Positions 1 to 7,580 of a DNA stretch of 64,000 nucleotides are shown here, in pieces; the first letter of the stretch is position 1, and each line of letters begins with the position of its first letter. The DNA is from Sutcliffiella sp. FSL R7-0096. Lineage in GTDB: Bacteria > Bacillota > Bacilli > Bacillales > Bacillaceae_I. The DNA is taken from the NCBI RefSeq assembly GCF_038595065.1, contig NZ_CP152003.1:724001-788000 (forward strand). Direction: 5' to 3'. A program made the position numbers and the translations under genes. The notes beneath the pieces are model-generated. The model did no database searches. It worked only from the letters and a program-made list of their open reading frames with translations, and was not told where the DNA came from.

Positions 1-349
1 CAGTGGCTATCCCGAATTTAACTCTAGAAGGCTTCAAAGGCTCTTCCATATTCATATTGATGGATAAGACCACGCCTGTAATCCCCCAGCTGGCAAAATG
101 AACAAGCATAACGACTCCGAGAACCATCGCGGCCGTTAATTCCATTCCGAATATGACTAAAGTGAATAGAATGTACATGGAAGCAAGCGTGAAGAACCAA
201 GAAATGGCCCGGGCCTTTTGCCAAATATGGTCATGCAGTTCATCCAAACCACGCTGCTTTTTGGCCATACGGCGTCCAAACCACCAAGCTAATATACCTA
301 TCACAGCTCCTCCATATAATCCGACCAACCCACCAATTTGTACCCCCAT
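1..349 (-). CDS. Membrane protein, partial (runs off the window start)
   Basis: Reading leftward from an ATG at 347-349, the frame stays open to base 1, giving about 116 residues without a stop, so the C-terminus lies outside the window. The first 25 residues form a glycine-rich hydrophobic segment (LVGLYGGAVIGILAWWFG), followed by a basic loop (RRMAKKQR) and two more hydrophobic stretches, which indicates an integral membrane protein. Its ATG overlaps the TAA of the upstream XRE gene by one base, so the two are translationally coupled. Small XRE repressors are often paired with such membrane proteins in Bacillaceae; the function of this one is not recognised. Confidence 0.6.
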   Translation of the reverse strand, partial: MGVQIGGLVGLYGGAVIGILAWWFGRRMAKKQRGLDELHDHIWQKARAISWFFTLASMYILFTLVIFGMELTAAMVLGVVMLVHFASWGITGVVLSINMNMEEPLKPSRVKFGIAT

Positions 350-555
350 TATTCCTCTCCCCCTTCTTCTAAAATAAAGACCTCTTCAATGATGCAATCA
401 AAAACCTTTGAAATGTTGTAAGCTAGTTCGAGTGAGGGGTTATATTTCCCTGATTCAATCGCAATGATGGATTGTCTCGAGACCCCCACCTGAATGGCCA
501 GCTCCTCTTGCGTCATCTTCGTAGCTTTGCGCAGATCTTTAATCCGATTTTTCAA
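349..555 (-). CDS. Small XRE-family (Cro/cI-like) transcriptional regulator
   Basis: This is a 68-residue protein that is almost entirely one HTH_3 domain. The segment [20 protein letters not shown] is the helix-turn-helix, and [19 protein letters not shown] is the usual closing helix pair. The start is TTG at 553-555; no better in-frame start follows. Compact regulators of this type, about 65-70 residues long, usually bind DNA as dimers and repress their own operon. The downstream coupled gene encodes a membrane protein. Palindromes just upstream, at 580-623, are the likely operator. Confidence 0.85.
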   Translation of the reverse strand: MKNRIKDLRKATKMTQEELAIQVGVSRQSIIAIESGKYNPSLELAYNISKVFDCIIEEVFILEEGGEE

Positions 556-579
556 CGTATCTACACCTCTGATTATTTT

Positions 580-623
580 GTAAAGCTAGCTTTACAATTA
601 GTTATAAGTAAAGCTTACTTTAC
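580..623. promoter_or_regulatory. Paired palindromes upstream of the XRE gene (probable operator)
   Basis: GTAAAGCTAGCTTTAC at 580-595 is a perfect 16-base palindrome. GTAAAGCTTACTTTAC at 608-623 is a near-palindrome with the same GTAAAG/CTTTAC arms. A further half site, CTTTAC, lies near 651. Repeated symmetric sites directly before a small XRE gene fit autorepression by that regulator. Binding is inferred. Confidence 0.6.
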
Positions 624-691
624 ATTTTAACGAATGTCAAGGGTACTTTACATTATTTAGGTGTTGCGAACAATTATTGGGCATGAGCTTC

Positions 692-740
692 AAAAAAAAG
701 ACCGCCCAAAAAGTCAACTGCATGACTTTCTGGACGGCCT
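692..740 (-). terminator. Rho-independent terminator of the secreted-protein gene
   Basis: The arms at 700-716 and 723-739 form a long, nearly perfect stem with a short loop. On the minus strand it is followed by eight T residues (A run at 692-699). It lies about 10 bases beyond the stop codon at 750. Confidence 0.85.
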
Positions 741-749
741 CTAAGACAA

Positions 750-1373
750 TTATTTAAATTTATCAGGAAACTGCTTCACAACTCCCGCAGAGATAGCATC
801 TGCCATTAGGATGATATGTGTGACTCCTTCGACAATTGCAACGATTCTAGCTTCCCAGTCTTTTGCTAAACTTGCAGATAGATCATTTGCCACTAATTCC
901 AGATGCATATACAGCATTTTCTTTAAATCTTCATTCTTTAAATGGGGGTTGGCTCCACTAAGAAAAGCTGCGATGTCATCGGCATTTCTAACCCATTCTT
1001 TGTTTAGCTGCTTCACCAAGGCTTCATTTCCGCCCTTAGCCGCATCAACAATCTTTCCTGCAATCACAATATGCTCCTTAAGCAGCTCGGTAAGTTTATT
1101 CCCAGCTTCTTCTCCATACACTGGCTTTATCGCATTGCCAATATCCTCCTGATTTTTCAGGAGCCTAGCCAGTACCTCTTTTTGATCCTCCGCACCTGCT
1201 GTTGTGGCACTTGTAATATAATTACTTGTCCACAATACATGATCTATCCAAAGCCTTCTGAAATCATTCTCGAACTTCACCTCAGATTCGCTAACGGCAT
1301 AAGCAGTAGTAGTTCCACCAAACATATTTAGAGAAAGTAAAAAAACAAATCCAATCAACCATATTTTTCTCAT
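750..1373 (-). CDS. Secreted helical-bundle protein of unknown function
   Basis: The product is about 207 residues. It begins MRKIW and has a signal peptide with a hydrophobic core (LIGFVFLLSLNMFGG) and a probable cut near AYAVS, so it is exported. The mature part is mostly amphipathic helix with regular acidic and basic spacing and no cysteines. I chose the ATG at 1373 because GGAGAAGG sits about 7 bases before it; an ATG six codons upstream has no such site. Similar small exported helical proteins occur widely in Bacillus, often with unreliable enzyme names. No catalytic motif is visible, so no function is assigned. It is monocistronic with its own terminator. Confidence 0.75.
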   Translation of the reverse strand: MRKIWLIGFVFLLSLNMFGGTTTAYAVSESEVKFENDFRRLWIDHVLWTSNYITSATTAGAEDQKEVLARLLKNQEDIGNAIKPVYGEEAGNKLTELLKEHIVIAGKIVDAAKGGNEALVKQLNKEWVRNADDIAAFLSGANPHLKNEDLKKMLYMHLELVANDLSASLAKDWEARIVAIVEGVTHIILMADAISAGVVKQFPDKFK

Positions 1374-1547
1374 AAATCCTTCTCCTTCCAAAATGTGTCC
1401 TTTTTATTATGAATAATTGGGATTTTTATTATTCCTAAATCGCATGACTTATTGTAGGAATATGTAGATTATGAAATAATTGGTATTAAGCAGTTGGGCA
1501 GGATTATTCAATAAGAAATTGCTTATTGTACAGATAGGAGAATGCTA

Positions 1548-1922
1548 ATGGACTGGAATACTGTTAATAATGAAGAGCGAGAAGAAACTAAGTTTTACAC
1601 TAAAATTGGCTGTTTCTTCGGGGTAGTGATAATAGGACTTTTAATTATTGCATTCATTATTGGGATTTCTTACCGTGTATTTGTCCCTAGTGAAATTCAG
1701 TTAATGGTCAGTGATTCTCCAAATAATAAAAATAAAATTGAAATTGTTAGGGTAGAAGATTTCCCCGATCCTACATTAAGAATTAATTATGATAATAATT
1801 CTATTATAAAAACTAATCTACCTGATGATATATCCATTGAATGGAAAAATGATTATGAAGCTAATGTTATCCTTGTTAGGCAAGGGCAGGAACCAGATGT
1901 TGTTAAAGTTGAATTTCAGTAG
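1548..1922 (+). CDS. Single-pass membrane protein with extracytoplasmic domain, unknown function
   Basis: This is a 124-residue protein. The acidic N-terminus (about 20 residues) is followed by one transmembrane helix (IGCFFGVVIIGLLIIAFIIGI) and then about 80 residues that look like a small beta-rich domain. The topology is probably N-in, C-out. I chose ATG 1548 because GGAG at 1537-1540 is 7 bases away, while ATG 1542 is only one base from it. The family is not recognised. It starts a run of small membrane-protein genes separated by short hairpins. Confidence 0.65.
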   Translation: MDWNTVNNEEREETKFYTKIGCFFGVVIIGLLIIAFIIGISYRVFVPSEIQLMVSDSPNNKNKIEIVRVEDFPDPTLRINYDNNSIIKTNLPDDISIEWKNDYEANVILVRQGQEPDVVKVEFQ

Positions 1923-1960
1923 CAATCACAGAAATGTTCAATCGTTCTTCAATAAACTTG

Positions 1961-1990
1961 GAGCGATTGTTACAAAGTCGCTCACTCTTT
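1961..1990 (+). terminator. Hairpin after the 1548-1922 gene
   Basis: GAGCGA at 1961-1966 pairs with TCGCTC at 1978-1983 around an 11-base loop, then a moderately T-rich stretch. A hairpin with the same arms occurs at 3259-3288. It may act as a weak terminator or be a dispersed repeat. Confidence 0.45.
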
Positions 1991-2051
1991 ACAATAGATT
2001 TAGGCAGTACTAATCAAAAAGATGAGTTATCTTAAAAGAAGGTGTTGTGTT

Positions 2052-2243
2052 ATGGGAAGTTTTGATTTTAGTTCAATAGTTTATTTGATACTTATTGGTC
2101 TAATAGTATTGAGTGTTGTTTCCTTCACATTTATCATCCGAAGTTTATATATTAATTCTTCTGCTAAAAGAAAAAAAACAGGTGAGATTGAAAAGAAACT
2201 TGATAAAATTATAGCTTTACTTGAAAAGGATAGAAATTCCTAA
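2052..2243 (+). CDS. Small membrane protein, DUF4083-like
   Basis: This 63-residue protein begins MGSFDF. It has one N-terminal transmembrane helix (SSIVYLILIGLIVLSVVSFTF) and a charged C-terminal helix ending EKKLDKIIALLEK, which looks like a short coiled coil. That layout matches the small DUF4083 proteins of bacilli. The start at 2052 follows AGAAGGTG at a good distance; the frame is open upstream but has no ribosome site there. The function is unknown. Confidence 0.6.
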   Translation: MGSFDFSSIVYLILIGLIVLSVVSFTFIIRSLYINSSAKRKKTGEIEKKLDKIIALLEKDRNS

Positions 2244-2409
2244 TAGTACTAACTTTAATGTACCAATAATTGATTTTTAAATTACGATTACTCAACAAAC
2301 TGGAGCTTATATTTAATAAGATTAAATGTCTTTAAAAACTGAGAGGTAGTAGGCTTAAACCAGGGCAATTCAAGCTAAAAAATACATATGAACGGCAAGG
2401 GAGTTTAAA

Positions 2410-2880
2410 ATGAAAATTGATTTTTTATCAAACCATCCCGATATGACGAAAATAGTTGCTGAAATGGTTTATCAGGAATTTGTAGTAAAAACAAATAGTG
2501 TTATGCAGTTTGAAGATGTTGTTAAACATTTTTCAAATACGCATACAAATATCTTTCCGATAACACTTGTGGCTATAGAGAGCGATGAATGTCTAGGAAC
2601 TGTATCGATTCTAGAAAATGATTTGAAAATAAGAAGTATATATAAACCTTGGCTTGCATCTTTATATACAAAACCTGAGTATCGCAGTAAAGGTGTAGGA
2701 CAACAATTGGTAAATAAAACCATAGATGTAGTTAAGGAATTAGGGTTTAGTGAACTTTATTTAAGAACAGAAGATACATCTGAGTATTATAGAAAAAGAG
2801 GTTGGACTTTTATTGAAACTGTTTCTGACGATAAATACGAAGAGATTAATGTATTTAAAAAAAGCGTGAATTGTAATTAA
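2410..2880 (+). CDS. GNAT-family N-acetyltransferase
   Basis: This 156-residue protein has the GNAT fold order. Strand 4 is WLASLYTKPEYR, followed by the acetyl-CoA pyrophosphate loop RSKGVGQQL (motif A, Q/RxxGxG/A), and then helix and strand motif B ending YYRKRGWTFIET. Enzymes of this family move an acetyl group from acetyl-CoA to an amine; the substrate cannot be read here. A ribosome site AAGGGAG precedes ATG 2410 by 6 bases. It stands alone in a low-GC stretch rich in GNAT genes. Confidence 0.85.
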   Translation: MKIDFLSNHPDMTKIVAEMVYQEFVVKTNSVMQFEDVVKHFSNTHTNIFPITLVAIESDECLGTVSILENDLKIRSIYKPWLASLYTKPEYRSKGVGQQLVNKTIDVVKELGFSELYLRTEDTSEYYRKRGWTFIETVSDDKYEEINVFKKSVNCN

Positions 2881-3009
2881 CTTAGTAGCTTCCTTTGATT
2901 TTGCTATTTTAGTTATTCAAATGGAAGCATAATGGATTGTTCCATACATAAGTATAGGGCAGTTGAGATGAAGAAAAATTAGAAACGCCCATAGGGAAAA
3001 GGAGAAGCG

Positions 3010-3240
3010 ATGAATCGAAAAATTGGTCTTTTTTTATTGATACTCTGTTGTTATTTAATATGGCTATATCTTGCAATATATGAATCTTCAATAAATGACT
3101 GGTGGACAGTTAATGACATAAAACATAAAACTGAAGATACTATGGAAGTAGGGGTATCAAATGTAAAGTTTATTGTTGGTACGGTTATCTTCATTTTAGT
3201 TGGAACGGTTCTCTACTTGTTGATAAGAAAAAGGAATTAG
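3010..3240 (+). CDS. Small two-helix membrane protein, unknown function
   Basis: This 76-residue protein has two transmembrane helices (IGLFLLILCCYLIWLYLAIY and FIVGTVIFILVGTVLYLLI) joined by an acidic, tryptophan-containing loop of about 30 residues. It ends in a basic tail (RKRN), so both termini are probably cytoplasmic. AAAGGAG sits about 6 bases before ATG 3010. I do not recognise a family. Confidence 0.6.
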   Translation: MNRKIGLFLLILCCYLIWLYLAIYESSINDWWTVNDIKHKTEDTMEVGVSNVKFIVGTVIFILVGTVLYLLIRKRN

Positions 3241-3258
3241 ATATTTATTCAGTTAATT

Positions 3259-3290
3259 GGGAGCGATAGCAGGAGAGTGGCTCGCTCCTG
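3259..3290 (+). terminator. Hairpin after the 3010-3240 gene
   Basis: GGAGCGA (from 3260) pairs with TCGCTCC (3282-3288) across a 15-base loop. The arms match those of the hairpin at 1961-1983, although the loops differ. There is little T-tract, so termination is uncertain. Confidence 0.4.
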
Positions 3291-3338
3291 ACTTAAGGAT
3301 TAGACAGGATAGATGAAAATTAGGAGGAGGTAACATAA

Positions 3339-3722
3339 TTGGATTTTGTCTACTTAGCAGCAATAACTGTCGCAGTTTTTTGCATGTCCGTAGCTGTTTT
3401 CCAGGTGTTACTTTCACTTGGCTACCCTTTTGGTGAATTTGCAATGGGGGGATACTATAAAGTATTGCCTAAAAAATTACGGATTGTGAGTGCGGTAAAT
3501 GCTTTCATTCTCATATTTATGGGCTTCGTTTTTCTGCAGCATACTCATGTTTTAAATAGTTTAGATTTTTTATCTACAAATATATTAGTATGGGTCATTA
3601 CAATTTTCCTGGGATTAAATACGATAGCAAACCTAATGTCTCGAAGTAAAAAAGAAAGACTTTTTATGACACCGTTATCGGGTTTTATTTTCATACTATG
3701 TTTATTTATTTCTTTAGCATAA
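3339..3722 (+). CDS. Four-helix integral membrane protein, unknown function
   Basis: This 127-residue hydrophobic protein has about four transmembrane helices, with a conserved-looking segment SLGYPFGEFAMGGYYKVLPKKLR between helices 1 and 2. The start is TTG at 3339-3341, 8 bases after GGAGGAGG. The layout resembles small Bacillus membrane proteins of unknown role. It stands about 40 bases before the S51 peptidase gene and may share its transcript. Confidence 0.65.
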   Translation: MDFVYLAAITVAVFCMSVAVFQVLLSLGYPFGEFAMGGYYKVLPKKLRIVSAVNAFILIFMGFVFLQHTHVLNSLDFLSTNILVWVITIFLGLNTIANLMSRSKKERLFMTPLSGFIFILCLFISLA

Positions 3723-3761
3723 GGGACTGGGAAAAAGGCAAAGTGAACTTTGGGGGTACTT

Positions 3762-4418
3762 ATGAAAACACACTATTATTTAGGTTGGTTCAACAATTTC
3801 ATTCCTGAGAATTTGACTAGGGTGTTACAGGAGGATATTACAGATAGGAAATCGATCGCCATGATTAGCTCGAATCCAGATATTTATGAAGAGGATGGCG
3901 CTACGGAACGTTCGTGGCTTGACGTGGCCGGCATTACATTTGATGAATATCATTTAGTTAATTATCAACTACAGAAGGATGATGCCCATACATTGATTCA
4001 GAAGGCTTCCGTTATTTTCTTATTGGGCGGAAATCCGCTTAAACAAAATGAATTTCTGATGGAATATGAATTGTCGGAGCCAATCAAACAAAGTAAAGCG
4101 GTTGTGATCGGAGCTAGCGCTGGTGCAATCAATATGTCCGCTAAATGGCTATGCTCGAAAGAACTTGGATTTGAAACGGAAACAAGCTCTATTTACTCTG
4201 GAGTCGGCCTCGACGATATTTCCGTCCTATCTCATTATGACTTAGAAAATAACACCGATCAGATACTAAGCGAGTTGTCTCCGTTATCCCATGAAATGGA
4301 CATTTATGCGTCAAATAAAGATTGCGCTATTCGCGTAAAGGGAGATCAAATCGACATTTTTGGTGATGTGTATGTAATTTCTAATTCAGTCATTCAGAAA
4401 TTGGTTGCGACGCTCTAA
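3762..4418 (+). CDS. Peptidase S51-type (dipeptidase E-like) protein
   Basis: The product is about 218 residues. It has the class I glutamine amidotransferase-like fold used by family S51 serine peptidases. LLGGNP forms the loop after an early strand, and GASAGA carries the expected nucleophile Ser119 at the sharp turn. SHYD further on is a candidate for the His partner. S51 enzymes cleave dipeptides or cyanophycin-type bonds. The ATG at 3762 follows GGGGG; a TTG four codons upstream overlaps that site and is rejected. Substrate specificity is unknown. Confidence 0.75.
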   Translation: MKTHYYLGWFNNFIPENLTRVLQEDITDRKSIAMISSNPDIYEEDGATERSWLDVAGITFDEYHLVNYQLQKDDAHTLIQKASVIFLLGGNPLKQNEFLMEYELSEPIKQSKAVVIGASAGAINMSAKWLCSKELGFETETSSIYSGVGLDDISVLSHYDLENNTDQILSELSPLSHEMDIYASNKDCAIRVKGDQIDIFGDVYVISNSVIQKLVATL

Positions 4419-4451
4419 ATTTATAGACGAATAATTAAAGGTGGGTTACAT

Positions 4452-4616
4452 ATGAAAGATCCAATCAGAATAATGTTATTAGGTATCGCAATATTGATAA
4501 TAAGTATATTCGTTCAGAACATACCTACAGGCGGTACAGAGTCCATTTCAAACACTGTGCAAATCATCTTTGCACTAGGAGTCATTACCACTTTAATAGG
4601 TTTGTTCAAGAAATAG
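4452..4616 (+). CDS. 54-residue two-helix membrane protein
   Basis: A short frame starts at ATG 4452 after AAAGGTGG and ends with TAG at 4614-4616. The product starts MKDPIRIM and has two hydrophobic helices (LLGIAILIISIFV and IIFALGVITTLIGLF) joined by a polar turn with TGGTES. It ends in KK. Spacing to its neighbours is about 35-45 bases, so it probably lies in one transcript with the GNAT gene that follows. The function is unknown. Confidence 0.55.
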   Translation: MKDPIRIMLLGIAILIISIFVQNIPTGGTESISNTVQIIFALGVITTLIGLFKK

Positions 4617-4659
4617 AGAGGGGGAAGTTTTATCTAAAACTTCGTAGAGGTGCGATTGC

Positions 4660-5076
4660 ATGCGTATACACCTGAGAAATGAAAACTGGCTTGAGGTTAG
4701 AGAGTATAGAAAAGAAGGCTTTATACATGTTAATAGATTAAATGAAGAGGAAAAGTGGAATAACCTTGTTGAAAATAAAGAGAGTACAAGGGAAGCCTGG
4801 AATCACTCAAACATTGCTTATGTTGCAGAAATAAACGGGCAGCTGGTTGGATATATTCGTGGGCTTACAGATCAATCTATCACCTTGTACATCTGTGAGT
4901 TATTAATAGATTGTACCTATCGTGGGTTAGGGATTGGAGAAATATTGCTGAATTATGTACATCACTTATACCCAACCACAAGGATAGAAATGCTAGCAAA
5001 CAGTGATTCTCGAACTTTTTATGAGCAAAAAGGTTACAGAACGTTTTACGGATTTAGGAAGACAAGTAAAGAATAA
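4660..5076 (+). CDS. GNAT-family N-acetyltransferase
   Basis: This 138-residue GNAT protein has IAYVAEINGQLVGYIRG as strands 2-3, ICELLIDCTYRGLGIGEILL as strand 4 plus the CoA-binding loop RGLGIG, and FYEQKGYRTF as motif B. The ATG follows AGAGGTG. The acceptor is unknown. It is one of four GNAT genes in the first 8 kb. Confidence 0.85.
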   Translation: MRIHLRNENWLEVREYRKEGFIHVNRLNEEEKWNNLVENKESTREAWNHSNIAYVAEINGQLVGYIRGLTDQSITLYICELLIDCTYRGLGIGEILLNYVHHLYPTTRIEMLANSDSRTFYEQKGYRTFYGFRKTSKE

Positions 5077-5102
5077 TGGGGAGTTACTTACTTAACTACC
5101 AG

Positions 5103-5138
5103 GCGCTATTCTTGTTTCAAGGATGAGCGCTTATTTTG
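5103..5138 (+). terminator. Hairpin after the GNAT gene
   Basis: GCGCT at 5103-5107 pairs with AGCGC at 5126-5130, and CTTG/CAAG pair inside. TTATTTTG follows. This fits a modest rho-independent terminator. Confidence 0.5.
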
Positions 5139-5234
5139 TATAAAAGGGTTTTGCAGAAACCTATGATGAAACTTTTCATTATAATGCGCGTATATATTTC
5201 AAAGATAAAGATGTAATCAAAGGAGGAGTGTAAC

Positions 5235-5681
5235 ATGTCAGATCCATATAGTGTGGTGGCTGGTGGTAATCCTATGTTTGAGATTGTACCTATTTTCATT
5301 GGCATTATTTTTGTGATTGTTATCGGTAGTATCTTAATTTCGGTTTTCAAAGGTGTTGGGGAGTGGCAGAAAAATGAGCAGTCTCCGAAGCTAAGTGTGC
5401 CAGCTGTTGTTACATCAAAACGGATAGATGTTACCAAAAGGTCTAATATGCATCATAACAACGATATCCATCATCACCATTCTTCCAGCACGCATACAAA
5501 ATATTATGTGACGTTCGAGTTTGAAAGCGGTGACCGTTCGGAGTTTCAAGTTTCTGGTAAGGAGTATGGGTTACTTTCCGAAGATGACAATGGAGTATTA
5601 AGTTTTCAAGGGACGCGGTATTTAGGCTTTGAGCGGAACAAAGTGAGTATATCGGGAGGAGACCAAGGTGACTACAAGTGA
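5235..5681 (+). CDS. DUF2500-family membrane-anchored protein
   Basis: This 148-residue protein has one N-terminal transmembrane helix (IVPIFIGIIFVIVIGSILISVF), followed by a soluble beta-rich domain that starts KLSVPAVVTSKR and contains YYVTFEFESGDR and FQVSGKEYG. That matches the DUF2500 layout. A histidine-rich loop (HHNNDIHHHH) lies between the first two strands. A strong AAAGGAGGAG site precedes ATG 5235. The last 14 bases overlap the next gene, so the two are co-translated. The function of the family is unknown. Confidence 0.8.
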   Translation: MSDPYSVVAGGNPMFEIVPIFIGIIFVIVIGSILISVFKGVGEWQKNEQSPKLSVPAVVTSKRIDVTKRSNMHHNNDIHHHHSSSTHTKYYVTFEFESGDRSEFQVSGKEYGLLSEDDNGVLSFQGTRYLGFERNKVSISGGDQGDYK

Positions 5682-6198
5682 AAAAGATATTCTACTGATG
5701 AATAGTGACAAAAACTTTAATAGATTACTTGCAATTATTGAATCCGTACCAAGTAGAAAAAGAGGCCTTTCCATTGAAACGCTAGAAAGAGATAAGAATT
5801 TCCGTGATGTCGTCATGCACCTGTATGAATGGCATGCCATGCTGGAGAGATGGTATAGGGAAGGTATGAATGGGGATATCCCGTTTATGCCGGCACCGGG
5901 TTATAAATGGAGTAAGATCGGGCAACTCAATATGCGAACTTGGGAAAACTACCAAGACGTATCATTAAATCAAGCGATGAAGAAATTGAAGTTAAGCCAT
6001 GAACGAGTGATGAAACTTATTAAATCACATACCAATGAAGAAATCATGACCAAAAAACAGTATAAGTGGACCAAAACTAGTAATTTATATAGCTATTTTG
6101 CAGCAAATACTTCCGATCATTACATTTGGGGGATAAAAAAATGTGAGGTTATTGCAAAGTCTATAAAAGGAATGGAAGAGAAGCAACTTGTGAAATAA
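5668..6198 (+). CDS. ClbS/DfsB-family four-helix bundle protein
   Basis: This 176-residue protein starts at GTG 5668, inside the end of the DUF2500 gene and after GGGAGGAG. Recognisable family pieces are FRDVVMHLYEWHAMLERWY, the proline-rich MPAPGYKW, and SDHYIWGIKKCEVI at the end. ClbS, a relative, is a cyclopropane hydrolase that protects E. coli from colibactin; most members are uncharacterised. The first and last helices carry the paired histidines typical of DinB-like bundles (H51-type and H at SDHY). The function here is inferred only from family. Confidence 0.8.
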   Translation: MTTSEKDILLMNSDKNFNRLLAIIESVPSRKRGLSIETLERDKNFRDVVMHLYEWHAMLERWYREGMNGDIPFMPAPGYKWSKIGQLNMRTWENYQDVSLNQAMKKLKLSHERVMKLIKSHTNEEIMTKKQYKWTKTSNLYSYFAANTSDHYIWGIKKCEVIAKSIKGMEEKQLVK

Positions 6199-6221
6199 AG
6201 GCTGATGACTAGGTGGGGACT

Positions 6222-6680
6222 ATGAAAATACTCTTAAAGGATAAACTACTACAATTCGTTGTGATATCGCCAATATCCATACTATTGATTACTGCCTTAT
6301 GCATCATGACTCCAGTTTTTGATTTACGATATCCCAAGATAGTGGATATCCGTGATACAGTTACGCTTGTTTCATTCGCTTATTTTCCTTCTAGCTTTTA
6401 TGCCATCCCAGTAGCTATCATTACGGAGATGTTAATCAAGAAAATTCCTTCTGGGGCCAAAGCTTTTAAATTTATCCTATACGTCTTTTGGGCATTCCTG
6501 TTTTTTCTACTATTTCTAATTCCTTCGTTTGGATTTAGCATTTTTGGATTTGTTCCTTTTCTGTTACTTTTCATCTATGAAGAATGGAAAGCTAGGTTCA
6601 TTCATAAATCTTACAAACTGCTTTCCGCAACAAGTGTAATAGCAATACTTATCATTTATTTAGTAAGCCTATTCTATTGA
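6222..6680 (+). CDS. Integral membrane protein, unknown function
   Basis: This 152-residue hydrophobic protein has about four transmembrane helices (one near residues 10-30, one near 48-66, a pair within 80-118, and one at the C-terminus) and a basic loop EEWKARFIHKSYK. ATG 6222 follows AGGTGGGG at 5 bases; the GTG at 6213 overlaps that site and is rejected. It is 24 bases after the ClbS-like gene and probably in the same transcript. The family is not recognised. Confidence 0.6.
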   Translation: MKILLKDKLLQFVVISPISILLITALCIMTPVFDLRYPKIVDIRDTVTLVSFAYFPSSFYAIPVAIITEMLIKKIPSGAKAFKFILYVFWAFLFFLLFLIPSFGFSIFGFVPFLLLFIYEEWKARFIHKSYKLLSATSVIAILIIYLVSLFY

Positions 6681-6728
6681 ATATTTATTTAAAGCGAATT
6701 TAGGGGATCTAAGAGAGGGAAGGATGAG

Positions 6729-6867
6729 GTGAAGGTATTGCTAATTATAGTAATCATTATTAATTGTTATTACCCTTTTATCCATAGAAGTGCAGTTAAG
6801 GCGAGCAAACAAACAAAATGAAGAAATAATAGATTTGTTGAGACAGATAAAGGATAGAGTTGAATAA
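6729..6867 (+). pseudogene. Frameshifted small membrane-protein gene
   Basis: A GTG-started frame encodes a hydrophobic start (VKVLLIIVIIIN) and then stops early. The +1 frame continues as VITLLSIEVQLRRANKQNEE and ends EIIDLLRQIKDRVE with TAA at 6865-6867, but has no start codon of its own. Joined, the two would make a small protein of about 45 residues with one transmembrane helix and a coiled tail, similar in layout to the gene at 2052. A one-base indel near 6757-6766 is the simplest explanation. Confidence 0.5.
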
Positions 6868-6973
6868 GACTTCTTAGGGATAATTTCTTGAAGAAGGGAA
6901 AGTTTAGCATTTCTTTTTAGAAAGTATTGAGAGTTTAATAGAATAAGTGTCTAGAAGAGAATGGAGGGCTTAA

Positions 6974-7483
6974 CATTATAAGTATATATATAAAGCAGGA
7001 ACAAGTGATATTGAAGGTATAAAAAGAGTCTGTTCTGAAGGTTATAGAGCAACTTATGAAGATATTTATTCAAAAGATTATATTGAGAAAGTGATAAAAG
7101 AGTTTTATAACAAGGAAAGAATACTGGATGAAGTAACAAAACCTAATAGACATTGGGGAGGTTATTTTGTTGCAGTTGAAAATGATGAAGTAATTGGTGC
7201 TGGTGGAGGAGGAATGATTGGTGAGACGGAAGGTGAGATCTTTGTCTTATATCTCAATCCCCACAGACGTAATGAGGGAATGGGTACTATTTTGTTAGAA
7301 GCTATTACTAAACAACAAAAACAAGAATATAATGCAACAACGCAATGGGTATCTGTACAAAAAGGTAACCTAAAAGGTATTCCTTTCTATGAAGCTAAAG
7401 GATTTATTTACGAACACTAACAAAAGACGTATGGGAATGAGAATGAGGACTATATTTCTTTAAGATATTCCCGTCAAATTTAA
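6974..7483 (+). pseudogene. GNAT acetyltransferase pseudogene (internal stop, no start)
   Basis: The frame reads as a GNAT protein from about 6992 (KAGTSDIEGIKR) through HWGGYFVAVENDEVIGAGGG, the CoA loop RRNEGMGTIL, and GIPFYEAKGFIYEH. A TAA at 7418-7420 interrupts it. The same frame then continues with family-like sequence (QKTYGNENEDYISLRYSRQI) to TAA at 7481-7483, so the stop is a nonsense change. At the other end no ATG, GTG or TTG lies between the upstream stop at 6971 and the conserved start; the first usable codon is GTG 7091, which would remove the first 35-40 residues. The gene is probably dead. Confidence 0.7.
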
Positions 7484-7580
7484 GGATACACTATACTTGG
7501 AGCAGTCCACGTAAAAAAAAGCATGTGTATAGGAAGAGGCATAAGATGGTGAATTATAGTTTGAGAAAGAGATTTTATAT

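Noticed and set aside
153-377. Plus-strand frame of 74 residues over the first membrane gene
   Set aside because: It is antisense to the partial membrane protein and the end of the XRE gene, has low-complexity proline-rich text and no ribosome site.
5117-5437. Minus-strand frame of 106 residues over the DUF2500 gene
   Set aside because: It is antisense to a well-supported gene and shows no family-like motif.
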